Shown here piece by piece: positions 37,550 through 47,664 of a DNA stretch of 64,000 bases; the first letter of the stretch is position 1; each line of letters opens with the position of its first letter. Under the pieces are notes generated by a model that was not told the origin of the DNA, did not search any database, and saw only the letters and a program-made list of their open reading frames with translations. Origin of the DNA: Rotaria sp. Silwood1 (taxonomy: Eukaryota; Rotifera; Eurotatoria; Philodinida; Philodinidae); NCBI GenBank assembly GCA_905250075.1, contig CAJNOP010000004.1:2108971-2172970 (forward strand). Direction: 5' to 3'. Made by a program: the position numbers and the translations under genes.

Positions 37550-38240
37550 TTTTTTGAAAAATGTTGCTTGGAGAAAATGCTTGTAGCTTTCGAAGGGAAA
37601 GTAATAGAGACCTTCGGTTTTCTTTGTTGAATAAAATGTAGTGGAACATGTAGTACTATGAAATAATCAGACCTTCAGGTAACGTTTATCATGGTAAATT
37701 TTGAATATCAATTCGATGAAATTACCATTTCCTAAACATATGACAAATATTGATTTCCAAATAGTGAAATCAATATCTCGGATTGAGACTTATGATTATA
37801 GACCTACTCAAAGTTTGTATATCTTACAGTTCGGGTATTAAAAGCATTTATCACAAAAGTATCTATTTCTATTCAGATACAGACAAAAATTCTAAAAAAC
37901 ACTTGATATATGGATTATCAGATACTTTGAGCATTGTGGTTTTGTTTATTTGGAGTTTTAGAAATGCTTCTGAATTTGGATCAGCTTCCAAAAAGAGGTT
38001 ATACTTTTGCGAAAAATGCTTCACTATTTGGAAGACAAAACTCGTCTTATGTTTAGGGAATGACACACTCGTCAAATTTGCATTCAAAAATGTACTACAG
38101 TAAACCTTATCTGAAGGTCGGTTTATTTCATAGTGCTATGTTCCTAGCTGTGCTCTATCCAACAATGAAATCACAGATCTCTATTACTTTTCCTGAAAAA
38201 GTTACACGCATTCTCTTCAACCGATTTTTTTCGAAAAATC
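37550..38240. repeat. Diverged inverted repeat, ~230-bp arms
   Basis: The left arm (about 37550-37780) matches the complement of the right arm (about 37985-38240) imperfectly. Shared blocks include AAAGTAATAGAGA, ACTATGAAATAA, GACCTTCAG, CCTAAACATA and TTCCAAATAGTGAA. The divergence suggests an old foldback or two copies of an old repeat in opposite orientation. Nothing coding was recognised. Confidence 0.6.
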
Positions 38241-39397
38241 GATCATATCTTTTCTTTTAAAGTAAGTAGCTTTGGTTTGAAAGTTTATTGTCTTAGAAAT
38301 TTTTCCTTTTTTCTTTTATAAATTCAAAATCAAAACCTTTCGATTTCATTGATAACATAATCATTATCAAGACTACTTTTAAATAGCCGTGCACATCTGG
38401 CTTTTCGTTTCATATCATTGTTAATCATTAAATAAAAAATCCTAAACACTTTTATTGCTCATGTACAGTTAAGTTATCATAGTACAAGTTGTAGATAGAT
38501 ATTGAATTCTAGTTATCAAAAATAACTTCGATAATTTTTATAGTTATTTAATCTATTGTTTAGAATTAATTTGATAACTCTTCTAATTGTCAAAAAAAAG
38601 CGTGTAAAATGATACCAAACTATAGTTATATCTATATCACGCATATCTAAACAATATTTATTGAAAATTATGTGTACAAACAAGAAGTATACAATTAAAA
38701 TAGGATGTGTCAAACACTTCTGTTTAATTGTTGTTTAAAATGTTCTAAACGATTAAAGATTTTCTATTTTCTTCGAGTCTTATTCTGCGGTTTGAACATC
38801 GTAAGATGGTAACAATAGTTGTCTTATAATTTTTTTTTCTTTGTCATATCATAAAAATCATAATTTTATGATTTAATAAAAAAGAAAAGGATTGGAAAAA
38901 AAACATGGTAATATTTTGTCAATCATATTCATTTCTATTCATAAGCAACTAACTCTTTCATTGTTTCATGTCACGTATTCCAAAGTTTACAACAGTATAT
39001 TTCATTACATTAACAAAGAAATTTATACTAAATTATCTAGTAACTTATATGGTCTATGTGAGTTACATATTTTAGCTTCAAATCAACTGCAATAACAAAC
39101 TATTTTATATTCTATTTCTTATAGTGAAAAATATTTTCGATGTTTTTTCTTATAACTTATCCATTTGTATATTCGAAAAGGTTATTAGTTATGCATAACT
39201 ATCTGGTATTGATCAATCATTTTTTTTGATAAAGATTGACAAAATGACAAAATAATTAATAAAACCAACATAACATGATGTGTAAGAATAAAATAATCAT
39301 TTCTTTTTTCTTTTTCTCTGTATACTGAATAAAACACTAATATGAATACATTTGAATTTCATTTCATATTGATTTTAATTGTTTTTACAGAAATATT

Positions 39398-40451
39398 ATG
39401 TGCAGAATAAATCTATTGATATTACTTGCTGTGTTATTTTTTAATATTAGTATTCTAATATGGTATCATTTTAATAATTGTCATTCTATCAAAAAAATTA
39501 CACAAATAGGAATTTTTGATAGATCTTCAGCTAATTCTACTGTTTATTATCTTGATACACAATGTAAATCAAATTTAAATGATTCTTCGACAATCAATCG
39601 TGCTAAAGAATTTAATATTATATTTGATACGCGCAGATGGAATGGCAATAAAAAAGAAAGTCGATCAGGACCAGGTTCAACATTAGAAGGTGCTTTTGAT
39701 TGGATAAAACATTTACAAACATTTTTTCAATATTATCATATTCGATCTGTAGCTGATATACCTTGTGGTGATGTTTCTTGGCAATTCAGTATTCAAGAAA
39801 TCAATACTATTGAACAAGTCTATTTTGGTGGTGATATATCAACACATGTTATTCAACGCAATAAAAAATTATATGGAACAATGCATTATAATAAATTATT
39901 CCAGTATTGGGATCTTGTCAGTTGTTCAATCCCAACATTTTCATATAAGAATTCAACGCATATAATTCAAAGTAATTATTTTTTTTTATGAAAATTTAAT
40001 TATCTATTTCAATTGAGTTTCTATTGAAATAGATAATTCATTTGATTTGATCATTGTTCGTGATGCTCTTCAGCATATGCATATACAAAATGGTTTGAAA
40101 GCCGTACGAAATGTGATTAGATCTGGTGCAAAATATTTTGCATTAAGTAGTTATCCACCAAATCAAATATTTTCACCAAATACTAGTCGATCAATAAATA
40201 AAATGGAACCATTACCGAGGAAACCATTCGAATGTGAAATTAGAAATTATTGTAAAACAGGTGCTATCAAAGACGGTGATTTCTATGAAAATAATATTAA
40301 TTGTTATCCATTTAATTTTCCATTGGATAAAGCAATTCTTGTTAAACCATCACATACGAAATTTATGACAGAATATGATGAAATACATATATATAAAATT
40401 GATGATGAATTGAAACATATTGTTGAACAATATGACAATGCATGCATTTAA
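39398..40451 (+). CDS. Membrane-anchored SAM methyltransferase-like protein, 330 aa
   Basis: Exons are 39398-39971 and 40033-40451 (993 nt). Residues 5-22 form an N-terminal signal-anchor helix (LLILLAVLFFNISILIWY). The rest resembles an uncharacterised class I methyltransferase family known from bacteria and algae: SGPGSTLEG at about 90-98, the SAM-binding motif ADIPCGDVSW (119-128), YFGGDIS (142-148), FDLIIVRDALQHM (about 195-207) and a C-terminal NCYPFNFPLDKAI block. The substrate is unknown. The type II topology suggests an ER/Golgi lumenal domain, which is odd for a SAM enzyme. The 61-nt intron contains a perfect 16-bp hairpin that covers its own 3' splice site. AATAAA occurs 7 nt after the stop. 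Confidence 0.75.
39998..40038 (+). repeat. Perfect 16-bp hairpin across a 3' splice site
   Basis: AATTATCTATTTCAAT (39998-40013) pairs exactly with ATTGAAATAGATAATT (40023-40038), leaving a 9-nt loop. The acceptor AG is at 40031-40032 inside the right arm, so the stem spans the intron-exon boundary and would bury the splice site. Confidence 0.85.
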
Positions 40452-40457
40452 TAGATA

Positions 40458-40463
40458 AATAAA
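40458..40463 (+). terminator. Poly(A) signal AATAAA
   Basis: AATAAA lies 7 nt beyond the stop of the methyltransferase-like gene, followed by A-rich sequence. Confidence 0.4.
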
Positions 40464-41476
40464 ACTTAAAATACAAAGAAAAATAGTCTACACATATTGA
40501 TTAATGTTGCATTATTGAGAATAAGAAAATAGGGAGCTGCAGGCCCATATTTTTTTTTTGTAGATCCAGATTCGAACCAGCAGCTCACTACAAAAAATAT
40601 GTTTATTCACGTTTTCCATAGTTATCGTGTTCATGAATATTTGACCACAAAATACATCATATGAAAATATTCTTCCACAATGAAATAGAATTTTTTATAC
40701 TAAATACGAATGATTTTTATTTCTATACAAATTGATAATATTAAGAAAGTGAAATTTTGTTTTATGTACTACGGAAAATTTATTAAAGATTTTGTATCGT
40801 TAAATAGTACTATTTAGCACGATATTTTATTTTAATTATGTCAATTGATACTATTTATTAAGAATTTTTAACCTTAAAATATAAAATCCGTAGCTTCTCG
40901 ACTAAATCACATAACAGAGATGTCTGAAAATAAAGAACTGTTTATATATATTCGAGGCGAACATTTGCTATAATTATATATTGTGTAGGCGGAAAAGCAA
41001 CAGGACTAGGAGTAGGCTCAAAAATTTGTTTCTCGTTTCGTCAGATGAATAGATTCAAACAGTACATCAAAATTCTTATAGACACGTCAAAATTTTTCAC
41101 TACTATCGACAGTAAATTGTAGCATTTCTGTATTGAAGATGACTTAGAAAACTTTTTAAAGTAAATTTGAAATTTCACATCTTACATTGCCAGTAACTTA
41201 AAGTAGTACTCCTTTGTTACAAGTAAAGAACTGTACGGGAACGTCGAGTTAGATACACTACAAGTTGTCAAAAGTTTTTTTTTGTTTTCCATTACTAAGC
41301 CTTTATGCCTATGCAACATTTTCAACAAAATGAGCCAATTAACAATGTAGTTTCTTTTGTTTTATGAACATTGCTGTTTCATAATCATTCTTATTTTTTT
41401 GTCAGTAAAATAGATCTAAAACGCTTCCTGCAAGAGTCGAAAATGAATGATGACAAATGTTGACGTGTTTCTTTAA

Positions 41477-42193
41477 GGATACTCCTCCTTTCCGAGGTTT
41501 CTTGAGAACAGCTCATCAGAAAAATTTGAAATTTTCAGGGCAGATAGATCTTGATGAGTGCAGCAAAGGTTGTCATAGACTCAAAATTCCCTGATGCTGT
41601 CTTCTATGAGATAATAGGATCACAATCTCGAAAAATGGTCCTAGTTTTCGCCCCCGTTTCTTCAAGATGGTATGTTCGCTTGAGCTGAAAATTTTTTTTA
41701 CGGGTAGTAGACACTGTTTGGGGTGCATATATTTTTTAGTTTCTTTTTATCTTTTGTTGTTTCAATAAAAAAGTCAAAATACTGAGCCTACCCTAAAAAA
41801 CGCTTGTTTTTATTCCTCGAGCAAATTTTGTGAAAGCTGTCAAAAATCACCAGACCAATAATTCTTGAAAAAAAAAATACTCACCCCAAGTGGTGAGTAG
41901 CATATGTAAGAAAAAGTTTCAGCTCGATCTATCTTACCATGCCGGAGAAACGGGGGTGAAACAGTACTTTTCCTACTAAAAATTTAATTTTGAGAAAAAA
42001 GCAATTAAAATATAAAATTTTAGCTATTTTCACTATGTAAATTTAATTTCTCCTCGAATTTTTTAATCTTTAAAGGCAATTGTTGTGTTCCAAAATATAG
42101 TCAGTAGATAGACAGTACTTGAAACTATACAATGGCCACAAAAAACCAAAAATGAAAAAAACAAAAATTTTGGACGAGGAAAGGAGAGTATCC
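41477..42193. mobile_element. 717-bp TTAA-flanked inverted-repeat element
   Basis: TTAA occurs immediately outside both ends (41473-41476 and 42194-42197). Termini are GGATACTCCTCCTTTCC on the left and the complement of GGATACTCTCCTTTCC on the right. A second inner inverted pair spans about 41645-41745 and 41865-41965 (CCCCCGTTTCTYC..GGTA, GAGCTGAAA, TTTGGGGTG). The interior is non-coding. TTAA duplication is the hallmark of piggyBac-type insertion, but the TIR start (GGATA) is not the usual CCC, so the class is uncertain. Confidence 0.6.
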
Positions 42194-42575
42194 TTAAATG
42201 CACACAAATTGCGAAGTTTTTCTGACCGGTAACAGCTTTATACAGTGAAAAATATGAGTTGGAAAATAAGAACTATTGAATGTATTTTGTTTGAAGGAAT
42301 AAAAAGACTCCCTTTCTCTCATCTGAACTTTTCGGCAGGAGACTTATAAATTTCATTGAACTGTCATCGTCTTATTGTCAGATATAGTTTTGAAAATTTC
42401 TTCGTATGTATTCTAGATTTTCGAAATGTCTTGCTTCTTTTGTGTTTTGATTCCAGCCGATGTCTGTTTTTACAAATAATTTTAGTTGATCTAATAATAT
42501 TATCAACATATTGAGACAGAAAAAAAAAATTTTATGATAAATTTATTGTAAAGATCTATGTAGAAAAAATAATAA

Positions 42576-43369
42576 TTAATTTTTATTTGATGTTCTATCA
42601 CCAACACTTCTTGACATAGCTTTTTTTCCCCATTTATTCATAATAAGATTGGCCACTTTATCTGGATTAAATTCATCTTTCATATCATCGAAAACTTTCA
42701 TATATTCAATAAAGTTTTTATTTTCTTTTCTAGAAAATCGAAAAAAGAAAATTTTTCTCTTTTCTGATTTATGTTTTAAATTAATATCTATGAAAAATTT
42801 TACTTATCAAATGCAATAAGAAAACATGCTTCTTTAGCAACACCATTATAACCATATGATGAATATTTATCCATAAGTATTCCATATGTTTTAGCTGCAT
42901 CTTTATTAAAATCTGAAGCCAATTCAAATTTTATTTTTTTCTGAATTTTATATGCATCTAATGTCCAATGTGTATCGGTACTAATACCAATAATACGAAC
43001 ATTTAAATCTTTAAATAATTTATTATATTTTTCATTGATACCATTTAAAACCTCAAAATACAAATCTAATTATTAATTCAATCGTATTCAAATGTTTAAA
43101 ATAAAACAAAAAATTAATTAATAATATGAATAATTTATGCAAAAAAGAAATCAAATCAATACAGTATAATAATAGAATTATTTTTTAATTAATATATTTA
43201 ATTATTATTTTTTTTTTACTTTATTTTCATGTTTAGTAAATGCACATGGAAAAAATGCAAGTAGAACGGGTGATTTTTCTGTTGCAGTAAATAATGAAAA
43301 TTTTGTACTTTCAGTTGTCCATAAATGTATATTTTTAGCTACATCTCCAGCTTGAACTATTTTTGACAT
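42576..43369 (-). CDS. Peroxiredoxin-like protein lacking the peroxidatic Cys, 183 aa
   Basis: Exons are 43220-43369, 42804-43051 and 42576-42729 (552 nt, phases agree). The fold is AhpC/TSA type: AGDVAKNIHLWTTE, SPVLLAFFPCAFT, IIGISTDTHWTLDAYK, FELASDFNKDAAKTYG and ACFLIAFDK. Active peroxiredoxins carry PxxxTxxC. Here the motif reads PCAFTKHE, so the peroxidatic Cys position (48) is Glu. A Cys stands instead at position 42, directly after the Pro, and another at C126 (KEACFLI) where many members have the active-site Arg. It may be a non-catalytic paralogue, a chaperone or sensor, or use a shifted Cys. The end is basic (NKWGKKAMSRSVGDRTSNKN). Genes on either side are unrelated. Confidence 0.85.
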
Positions 43370-46300
43370 CGAAATAATGATAAAAAATCAATCATATAAA
43401 AATAAATAATACGAAATTAAATACGCGCTATAATCTTTTTTTTTTCTGTTTCGTGGATTTGAACAAACATTCCATAAACAGTGCCTCCCAAAATCATTCG
43501 ATTAGGTTTATTTTCTACTTTTTTTTCCGCTATCACCAAGTCTAATAAGAACCCAAATAATGTTTTGTGTGAAGAAATTTATTTTGAACAAGAATTTTCA
43601 AAGATAACAATGATTGTTAGTTTTTCAAGGATGGAGTCTCTAAGAAATCGAAATTCAAGTTTTTTATTTCCTGAAATTCTTTTTGAATTGCCTAGAATGA
43701 TAAAGCAAATAATTCTCTGCTATGTTTTCGGTCTAGATACATTAATTTTACGAAAGCCACAAAAACTGATTTATCCATACGAAATAGTAGAAACAATTGC
43801 TATATCATTCTGAAGAATTCAAACAGAATTCCAATAGATCAAAGATTTGAGTTTCGACTTTTCCGAAGTCTCATTCTTGAAAAACTAACAATCAATTTCA
43901 TTTTTGAAAACTCTTATTCACAATGATACTCTCTACACAAAATCAATATTTGAATTCTGATTAGCTTTGTTGATAGTAAAAAAATTGAAAATAAACCTAA
44001 TTGAATAATTTTGATAATCATTATATATTCAATATTATATCAAGCAATTTTGAAAGACAAAAACTTGAATAAGAACACTATAAATGTAAACAAATAAATC
44101 ACACAAATGCATTTGAATTTAATTTATAAATAAGAATTTTCGAGTTTTTTTATGTTCATTGATTTATATTTATAGATTAGCATTGATTTGTTGTTCCTGT
44201 AATTTTGATTCCCTCACAATATTGGAAGTCATTCAAGATGTCTCGAGCTGATTGACACTATTAGCAAATGATATCACATCTTTGTATTACTGATTGTGAA
44301 ATTAATGTCAAAAAATTTTCTGATCAGAACTAAAAACGATTAGGTCCGCCCATTACTAGTCACACATGATGTTTTTTTTATCTGTGATGATGATCATACT
44401 AAGTAAAAAGAAAGGATCGAAAATTTCTCTGTGTAAAATTAACCTCAATTACACCAATATGATTCATTTGCTTTATATGTCGTAATATATTATTTTATCT
44501 GGAACTCAAAAGAAAAAAGAAATGAAAGTTATATATTGATATAGATATTCAATCTTTTTCTTAAATAACGTACCATGGTAGATATTATATATACATATAT
44601 ATGATTTGTTCGATATGTTGAAAAAGCATCTTGTTGTTTTTTAAGGTTGAAGAAAAAAAGAAAGATCGAAAATGCTATCCGATATACCTATAAGTTATAA
44701 TTGCATATGAAGAATACTTTGACTGACTGAATATCATTTCATAACACTTGATTTCTATATTATATTTCTAACGTGATATTTTCTTTTGAACAAACTAAAA
44801 GTACGAATGACCATATTTTGAGTATATTCGCTGTTTTATTTTGTCGTTACACATAAATTTTTGATTTAATGATTTTTTTTTTATGTTACAAAAAAGAAAT
44901 TATTAACACTCTATATAAGTGTCACACCTCTTGACGTATTGTTCGTTAAAATGCGTTTGAATTGTAGAAACTTAAAAAAAAGAAAAGAAAATATGTTTTC
45001 AGGCGTTCTTCTTTAGTTTATTTAGTAATATTATATGAAATTCTACAGCTAAGTACAATTTATAATAATAATAATAATACAATCAAAAACATATTCATTT
45101 ATGTTTCATTAAAATATCGAATTATAAATATAGACATGTGACTTGATGACATACATACGTCATGGGTCTGCATGGGATGGGATGATTCTGAAAATTTTCT
45201 CGTCTCATTCCATCCCACACGAAGCTCTGATATGTGTACTACACAAAGAAACATCTTTTCTTTTTTCTTGTATTTACAATTGATTTAATCAGACGTTATA
45301 GTAAATCAAAATTTTAACCAATACTTTCATATTTATTTGAAGCAAATAGAGATGTTTTTTGCATGATCTTACTTTCTTTTTGGACGAATTTATATTCAAA
45401 TAAGAATCGATTATATTAGATAATTACTATATGATCATAATCAATAAAGAGAAAATTATCTAATATGAAATTATCATAATTTTTTATTGAAATAAAAATA
45501 ATAACAAATTAAAAATTAAAAAAAATAAGTCAAAGATTTTTTTTTTTGCTATTATATTTCTTGTTTTTTTTTTTTATTAAAAACTTTATTTCATAAAATA
45601 TTAAAAAATAGATTTATTATAACAGAATTTACATGTGTTCTTTCAATATCATCATTAACCAGTCAAGAGTTCCCTCTATCGTCATCAACAAATAAAGATA
45701 TGATAGAGAAAGCGAGACCTATGATAGAGCATCATGGTACCATTGATGACGCATCTACTATATAAATTACTAATATGAATTCGTCATCTTGTCCACATAG
45801 CCACAGCTTGAAATCAATGAGAATAAGTACATAGGAAAAAAGAAAAGAAATCGGACATTTTTTTTTTGTTCGTTCATTATTGAGATTATTCTTGTTGATA
45901 TCGTTGCTATTGTGGCTTTCACTATTTGTTATTTTTTTGCCTTTACTATTATTCTTTTCAACATCAATTTTTATTAATCGATGTTTGGTATTGGCAACAG
46001 CAGTGGTGACGTTTTTCACGTTACTCTACATATATTTTGTTATCTGCTTATTGGTGGTTGGGCGTTCCTTGCTACATTCCATCTATTGGGTATTATCTAT
46101 GGGTAAGAAAAGATTTAATACACGTCAATCATAGTATTTTCACCCTCACCTAGTATATACGTTTAATTGAATCAATCTATACAAAAATAGCGATTAACAT
46201 AAATATCCGTCTGCGTACCATAATTATTGGAGGGTATATTCAGGCATAACATTTACCTGAGTGTGTTTTATATTGATTGCAAACAAAAAGAAAGAAAGAA

Positions 46301-47664
46301 AAAAAAGAAATTTTTTTTTTCGAGTGTATACGTATTCATATAAACCTCTTATTTGAATGTAAATAATATAGTCATTTGCATCATGAGACAATTATGATTA
46401 AGGGTTGTACTCTAACTTTACATGATAATTACCATTTGAAGTATCATTTTCAGTAGTTAATTAAAGAATATTTGAAGATGAAATGACACTACTAGAAATA
46501 ATGTCTATATCTTAGACTTTGACCTTTATTAATTGATGATCACCTACATAAGCATGAATCATAACAAAATGCAACCAATTCTTAGTTTATTCTGGTTGAC
46601 CTGATTATTTTTAGTGAATGAATGATATTGAATATGATTCACAGAAGAATAAAATAATCATTCGACTACATAAGTGCATTATTTAAAAAATACATTCAGT
46701 AATAATGACAAAATGCCCTAAAAAAACAAAGTATATGTATGCCCTATGTTTTTGTTATCTTTTGTTTAATATAATCAACAAAAAAAACAACAACATATCG
46801 ATCGTAATTAGCTGCTTTGACCGCAGAATAAAAATCTCTTGAGATTTTAATTATAAGAATTTCTCATGGGAAATATCATTTTATGGTTAGCATACATATT
46901 TCACTCGTAAAATGATAATATTAATATTGAGTTGTTTAAAGAGAAAAAAAAAATGTTATGATACTATTAAATATCAATATTCCATAACTAGAAGAGTTTT
47001 ATTTTTCAAGAATCTTATTGTTCTCAATTTCGAAAAAAAACAATGGATAATATCTATCATAATAGATGAACTCAAAATGAATATTTTCTTTTGACATACT
47101 TTTATAAGAATCTTGAAAAAGTTTTTTTTTCAAATTGCCCATGCCCAATAATAGTTAAATTTTTTCTTATGTTCGCCGACAATATCCACATTCAAGAAGT
47201 GGATTGTTTTGAATTTAAATAAAAACTGCAATAGAAATATAGACCGAAACACTGTTGTCATGGCTAATTTCTTCACTTCCTTATTGTTTTTTTTTTCATG
47301 CCATTGAGTTGAAATGAAGGTGCTGCAATACTTTTCTTTTTCTTTTTCTGTATTTTTCTTTTCTTATTTCTTTCTATTGATTATTAAGAAATTGTCTCGT
47401 TCTTCCTCCCCTCATATTCGGTTTTTACTCCGTTCTTTTGCTCAGTTTTGTATTCGTCATCGTCTTCATCATTATTCTCGTATTCATTCATTCATTCTTT
47501 TGTGTATATCATCACTTTCTCTCTGTCTCTCTCTCTTTTTGTCTCTTGTTCTTCGTTATACGCCTCCGTACTTTTAAAAAACAGGAGCAAACAGATACAC
47601 GTAAAATGTAAAGTACCGATGACAAAATATAATCGAGTATCATCTGTTACAATTACCTTTGATC
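43370..47664. other. Intergenic; possible solo transposon end, pyrimidine-rich UGCG upstream
   Basis: 4.3 kb without a supported gene. At 43479 the sequence CAGTGCCTCCCAAAATCATT resembles a Tc1/mariner-type inverted-repeat start, but no matching opposite end was found. A short frame ending at 45765 (ARPMIEHHGTIDDASTI, then stop) looks exon-like after an acceptor-like AACAG, with no partner exon. 47310-47575 is strongly pyrimidine-rich with TCTCTCTC and may be the UGCG promoter or 5' UTR. Confidence 0.4.

Larger units (their letters stand above)
34188..39397. other. Intergenic, no gene recognised
   Basis: 5.2 kb of AT-rich DNA. Short ORFs (for example near 35053 and 37783) have no family signature and were not called. 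It includes the diverged inverted repeat at 37550-38240. A pyrimidine-rich tract ending TTTTTACAG directly before the methyltransferase-like ORF (39381-39390) could be a 5' UTR or trans-splice acceptor. Confidence 0.5.
40452..42575. other. Intergenic with a TTAA-flanked element
   Basis: 2.1 kb between convergent genes. No coding sequence was recognised. The element at 41477-42193 is annotated separately. Confidence 0.5.

Noticed and set aside
40535-40600. Possible tRNA on the minus strand (GGTTCGAATC box B and GTAGTGAGCTGCTGG)
   Set aside because: The B-box-like sequence is present but no acceptor stem, anticodon arm or properly spaced A box could be folded; a 10-T run interrupts the region.
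45629-45765. Exon-like terminal frame ending MIEHHGTIDDASTI
   Set aside because: Acceptor-like start but no upstream exon or homologue recognised; kept only as a note in the intergenic entry.
45880-46134. 84-codon plus-strand frame with two hydrophobic helices
   Set aside because: Starts at TTG. The opposite strand is also open (95 codons), and T-rich sequence gives false membrane helices.
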